This document shows, one piece after another, positions 63,948-64,000 of a stretch of 64,000 nt of DNA (position 1 is the stretch's first letter; every line of letters begins with the position of its first letter). The notes under the pieces are model-generated. The model saw only the letters and a program-made list of their open reading frames with translations. It made no database searches and was not told the DNA's origin. The DNA is taken from assembly GCA_022113835.1 (NCBI GenBank), contig JAILWY010000018.1, positions 20,173,501 through 20,237,500 on the forward strand, in the 5' to 3' direction. The translations under genes and the position numbers were made by a program. Source of the stretch: Atopsyche davidsoni. Lineage: Eukaryota > Arthropoda > Insecta > Trichoptera > Hydrobiosidae.

Positions 63948-64000
63948 CTGGAATAAAATAAGTTTTTAAAAAAAATATAACTTGACTTCTGCATCTAAAC

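Overview
The window is nuclear DNA of an animal, almost certainly an insect or close arthropod. It is AT-rich, its genes are split by short GT-AG introns, and it is dense in hAT, mariner, pogo-like, Helitron, Gypsy-type and SINE-like repeats. I cannot name the order or species. No bacterial genes, tRNA genes, rRNA genes or CRISPR arrays were seen.

Layout. Bases 1-17600 are a transposon graveyard. They hold a transposase relic, a complete non-coding LTR element with two 2,379-bp direct terminal repeats (1885-4263 and 6389-8767), a small hAT MITE with a perfect 8-bp target duplication, an inverted pair of broken Gypsy-type elements, and a degenerate 1.7-kb hAT-like element. From 17.8 kb onward there are six conserved housekeeping genes plus the 3' end of a seventh. 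In order they are the peroxisomal ABC half-transporter ABCD3/PMP70 (+), midnolin (+), the translocon channel Sec61 alpha (-), the ER channel protein CLCC1 (+), the mitochondrial branched-chain keto-acid dehydrogenase E1 alpha subunit BCKDHA (-), the 40S-assembly factor TSR1 (+), and an unidentified C-terminal exon (-). I joined exons by hand. Reading phase closes across every junction of the five models ABCD3, midnolin, Sec61 alpha, CLCC1 and TSR1. BCKDHA also closes, but only with one weak acceptor. Lengths are close to the known families where I know them: ABCD3 673 aa, Sec61 alpha 476 aa, BCKDHA 436 aa, TSR1 782 aa.

The genes do not form one pathway. Their arrangement is nevertheless informative. 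Midnolin and Sec61 alpha converge, with poly(A) signals within about 100 bp. Sec61 alpha and CLCC1 are divergent ER-membrane genes. BCKDHA and TSR1 diverge from a 684-bp AT-rich spacer. The Sec61 alpha upstream region carries ACGT-core elements matching the XBP1/ATF6 consensus.

The most unusual signal is a pair of dispersed repeat families built around a hammerhead-ribozyme-like core. The best copy (24586-24628) lies on the sense strand of an ABCD3 intron. It has the CUGAUGA and GAAA boxes, a perfect 6-bp stem II, a 4-bp stem I and a GUC cleavage triplet. Other notable items are a MITE carrying three TGACGTCA sites that ends 13 bp before the last ABCD3 exon, a Helitron and a mariner nested inside an older hAT-like element, and a cysteine-rich tail in midnolin.
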